DNA of 64,000 nt from Stutzerimonas stutzeri (GTDB lineage: Bacteria; Pseudomonadota; Gammaproteobacteria; Enterobacterales; Pasteurellaceae): assembly GCA_901420285.1 (NCBI GenBank), contig CABDVE010000001.1, positions 744,001 through 808,000 of the forward strand, read 5' to 3'. Under the pieces are notes generated by a model. It searched no databases and was not told the origin of the DNA. It saw nothing but the letters and a program-made list of their open reading frames with translations. Made by a program: the position numbers and the translations under genes. Positions 62,120 through 64,000 of this stretch are shown here, in pieces (position 1 is the first letter of the stretch; each line of letters starts with the position of its first letter).

Positions 62120-63778
62120 ATGACAACTCTCTTTAATATAGCTCAAAATTGGTTGAATCAAGATCCTGATGCAGAAACCCGTGCAGAGTTAAACACACTT
62201 TTAGATGCGGCGAAAGCGGGTGATAAAGCAGCGGAAACGGAATTACAGGCGCGTTTTGATGGACGCTTACAATTCGGTACCGCCGGTTTGCGCGGTCGTT
62301 TGCAAGCGGGTTCCATGGGTATGAACCGTGTGTTGGTGGCGCAGGCTGCCGGCGGTTTGGCATTGTTCTTAAAAGAATACGACCAACAACCTTCCATTGT
62401 GATTGGCTACGACGGACGTAAAAACTCCGATGTGTTCGCGCGCGATACCGCCGAAATTATGGCAGGTGCCGGTATCAAAGCTTATTTATTACCGCGTAAA
62501 TTACCGACACCGGTACTGGCTTACGCCATTCAATATTTCGACACTACCGCCGGTGTGATGGTCACCGCCAGCCATAACCCACCGGAAGATAATGGTTACA
62601 AAGTGTATTTAGGCAAAGCGAACGGCGGTGGGCAAATCGTTTCACCGGCAGATCAACAAATCGCGGCGCTAATTGATAAGGTCGCCGCCGGTAGCGTTAA
62701 AGATTTACCGCGCAGTCAGGAATATGTGGTATTAGACGACACCGTAGTGGATGCCTATATTGCAAAAACCGCCTCTCTCGCCAAAGAGCCACAAGCAAAT
62801 ATTAACTATGTTTATACCGCCATGCACGGTGTGGGTTACGAAGTGTTGAGCAAAACCTTGGCAAAAGCAGGATTGCCGCAACCGCATATTGTTGCCGAAC
62901 AAGTATGGCCGGACGGTACGTTCCCGACCGTCAACTTCCCTAATCCGGAAGAAAAAGGCGCGTTGGATTTGGCGATTAAAATAGCAAAAGAAAACAACGC
63001 CGAATTTATTATCGCGAATGATCCCGACGCCGACCGACTGGCGGTGGCTGTGCCTGATGCGCAAGGCAATTGGAAACCGTTGCACGGCAATGTGGTTGGT
63101 TGTTTCTTAGGCTGGTATTTGGCGAAACAATATCATGCGCAAGGCAAAAAAGGCATATTCGCTTGCTCCTTAGTTTCCTCGCCTGCGCTGGCGGAAATTG
63201 CCAAACGTTATGGTTTTGAATCACAAGAAACGCTCACCGGGTTTAAATATATCGGTAAAGTGCAAGGCTTGTTATTCGGCTTTGAAGAAGCCCTCGGTTA
63301 TTTGGTGGACCCGGATAAAGTGCGCGACAAAGATGGCATTTCCGCCGCCATCATGTTCTTGGATTTAGTCCGTAATCTGAAAAAACAAGGCAAAACCTTG
63401 GCGGATTACGCGGCGGAGTTCACCAAAGAATTCGGCGCTTATGTAAGTGGACAAATTTCTATTCGCGTAAGCGATCTGTCTGAAATTGGCAAATTAATGA
63501 GCGCATTTCGCAATAATCCGCCGAGTGTAATCGGCGGTGTGAATGTGGCGCAATTTATCGATCACACCAAAACTGATCGCCAAAGTGACATTCTGGTGTT
63601 CGTGCTGGAAAATGGTAGTCGTCTCATCGCCCGTCCGTCCGGTACGGAACCGAAAATCAAGTTCTACCTCGACGCCCGCGGTAGCGATCCGAAACATGCC
63701 GAACAAGTGCTTGTTGCATTTGACGAAGCCGTACGCAATATTCTTCGTCAAGCCGAATTTGGTAAACAAGATTGTTAA
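62120..63778 (+). CDS. Alpha-D-phosphohexomutase (phosphoglucomutase/phosphomannomutase)
   Basis: The 552-residue enzyme moves phosphate between C1 and C6 of hexose phosphates. It has the phosphoserine loop VTASHNPPEDNGYKVY, the metal loop NDPDADRLAVAV, the sugar-binding FGFEEALGYL and the C-terminal phosphate site RPSGTEPKIKFY. Its N-terminal segment FGTAGLRGRLQAGSMGMN is typical of the bacterial PgcA-like branch. Whether glucose or mannose is preferred cannot be told. Ribosome site TTAGGAAGGTGA. Confidence 0.92.
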   Translation: MTTLFNIAQNWLNQDPDAETRAELNTLLDAAKAGDKAAETELQARFDGRLQFGTAGLRGRLQAGSMGMNRVLVAQAAGGLALFLKEYDQQPSIVIGYDGRKNSDVFARDTAEIMAGAGIKAYLLPRKLPTPVLAYAIQYFDTTAGVMVTASHNPPEDNGYKVYLGKANGGGQIVSPADQQIAALIDKVAAGSVKDLPRSQEYVVLDDTVVDAYIAKTASLAKEPQANINYVYTAMHGVGYEVLSKTLAKAGLPQPHIVAEQVWPDGTFPTVNFPNPEEKGALDLAIKIAKENNAEFIIANDPDADRLAVAVPDAQGNWKPLHGNVVGCFLGWYLAKQYHAQGKKGIFACSLVSSPALAEIAKRYGFESQETLTGFKYIGKVQGLLFGFEEALGYLVDPDKVRDKDGISAAIMFLDLVRNLKKQGKTLADYAAEFTKEFGAYVSGQISIRVSDLSEIGKLMSAFRNNPPSVIGGVNVAQFIDHTKTDRQSDILVFVLENGSRLIARPSGTEPKIKFYLDARGSDPKHAEQVLVAFDEAVRNILRQAEFGKQDC

Positions 63779-63800
63779 GAACATATTTGTTTAAGCGGAA

Positions 63801-63819
63801 GAGGCGCAGATTGCGCCTC
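63801..63819 (+). terminator. Terminator after the phosphohexomutase gene
   Basis: GAGGCGCA and TGCGCCTC around GAT, followed by a TTTTTTT run. Confidence 0.9.
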
Positions 63820-63854
63820 TTTTTTTATGAGGACTTTTCTTTTATGAGGAATCA

Positions 63855-64000
63855 ATGAACCCTTGGATTTTACTCGCGTTCTCCATTTGTCTGGAAATCG
63901 TCGCAACCAATTTACTAAAACTAAGCGACGGTTTTACCAAACCGCTACCGACGGTCAGCTCGTTAGGCCTTTATGCCGTATCTTTTTATTTGGTTTCCAT
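63855..64000 (+). CDS. SMR-family multidrug/small-molecule transporter, 3' end outside window
   Basis: The 48 visible residues (MNPWILLAFSICLEIVATNL, then LKLSDGFTKPLPTVSSLGLY) form the first helix and loop of an EmrE-like small multidrug resistance protein, with the essential glutamate E14. Full members are about 105-110 residues. Ribosome site TATGAGGAATCA. Whether it exports cationic drugs, guanidinium or polyamines cannot be judged from this part. Confidence 0.88.
   Translation, partial: MNPWILLAFSICLEIVATNLLKLSDGFTKPLPTVSSLGLYAVSFYLVS

Overview
The window is chromosomal DNA of a Pasteurellaceae species, most likely Aggregatibacter or a close Haemophilus relative. Gene orders match that family: rpsF-priB-rpsR-rplI, ybaB-recR-topB-secG, pilABCD-coaE-yacG, rlmH-mrdA-rodA-rlpA-dacA-ybeD-lipB-lipA, aroQ-accB-accC, and divergent ssb/uvrA. 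Canonical Haemophilus-type DNA uptake signal sequences (USS, AAGTGCGGT) are scattered through it, and a CRP-S type competence operator lies upstream of pilA. The genus is an inference; no rRNA gene is present.

Layout. 1-3120: an AT-rich accessory block holding the 3' part of an OLD-family (GajA-like) ATPase/TOPRIM nuclease and a UvrD-like (GajB-like) helicase, i.e. a probable Gabija-type anti-phage pair. 3505-6673: a DUF4143 ATPase with three phased palindromes over its start, then a FecCD-type permease and its ATPase. 6847-7206: a 15-unit, 24-bp tandem array. 7266-10308: tyrR, the rpsF operon and infA. 10512-14586: rsmA, apaH, a conserved unknown, ndh and tRNA-Leu(GAG). 14600-21438: secG, topB, recR, ybaB, a YkuE-like phosphoesterase, and arcC/arcB. 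21591-26392: yacG, coaE and the type IV pilus genes pilDCBA. 26517-31623: ampD, rppH, a TauE-like permease, lgt, thyA, tadA, rsfS. 31707-39517: rlmH, the cell elongation genes and the lipoate genes. 39622-40938: a purine permease.

41290-47413 is an accessory island inserted between housekeeping genes. It has several Neisseria-type uptake sequences (DUS, GCCGTCTGAA), decayed genes (an Old Yellow Enzyme, an ArsR regulator, an aldo/keto reductase, a LysR fragment), a truncated SDR/AraC divergent pair, and two MdaB-type quinone reductase genes with about 92% identical products. 47655-64000 returns to core genes: ssb, uvrA, an M48 lipoprotein protease, mtr, yicC, ygfZ, anmK, accC, accB, aroQ, menC, menB, a lipoprotein, a phosphohexomutase and the start of an SMR transporter.

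The most unusual signal is a dispersed motif, CAATGCGGTGCTATTTT or its complement. I count roughly 40 separate sites by eye plus the tandem array, clearly more than the roughly 10 canonical USS. It occurs inside genes, as tandem units always 24 bp apart at three loci, and as the arms of terminator-like hairpins, including three copies of an approximately 80-bp palindromic element. Together with the pilus genes, the competence operator and the DUS-bearing island, the window reads as a genome shaped by natural transformation, possibly with more than one uptake-sequence dialect.
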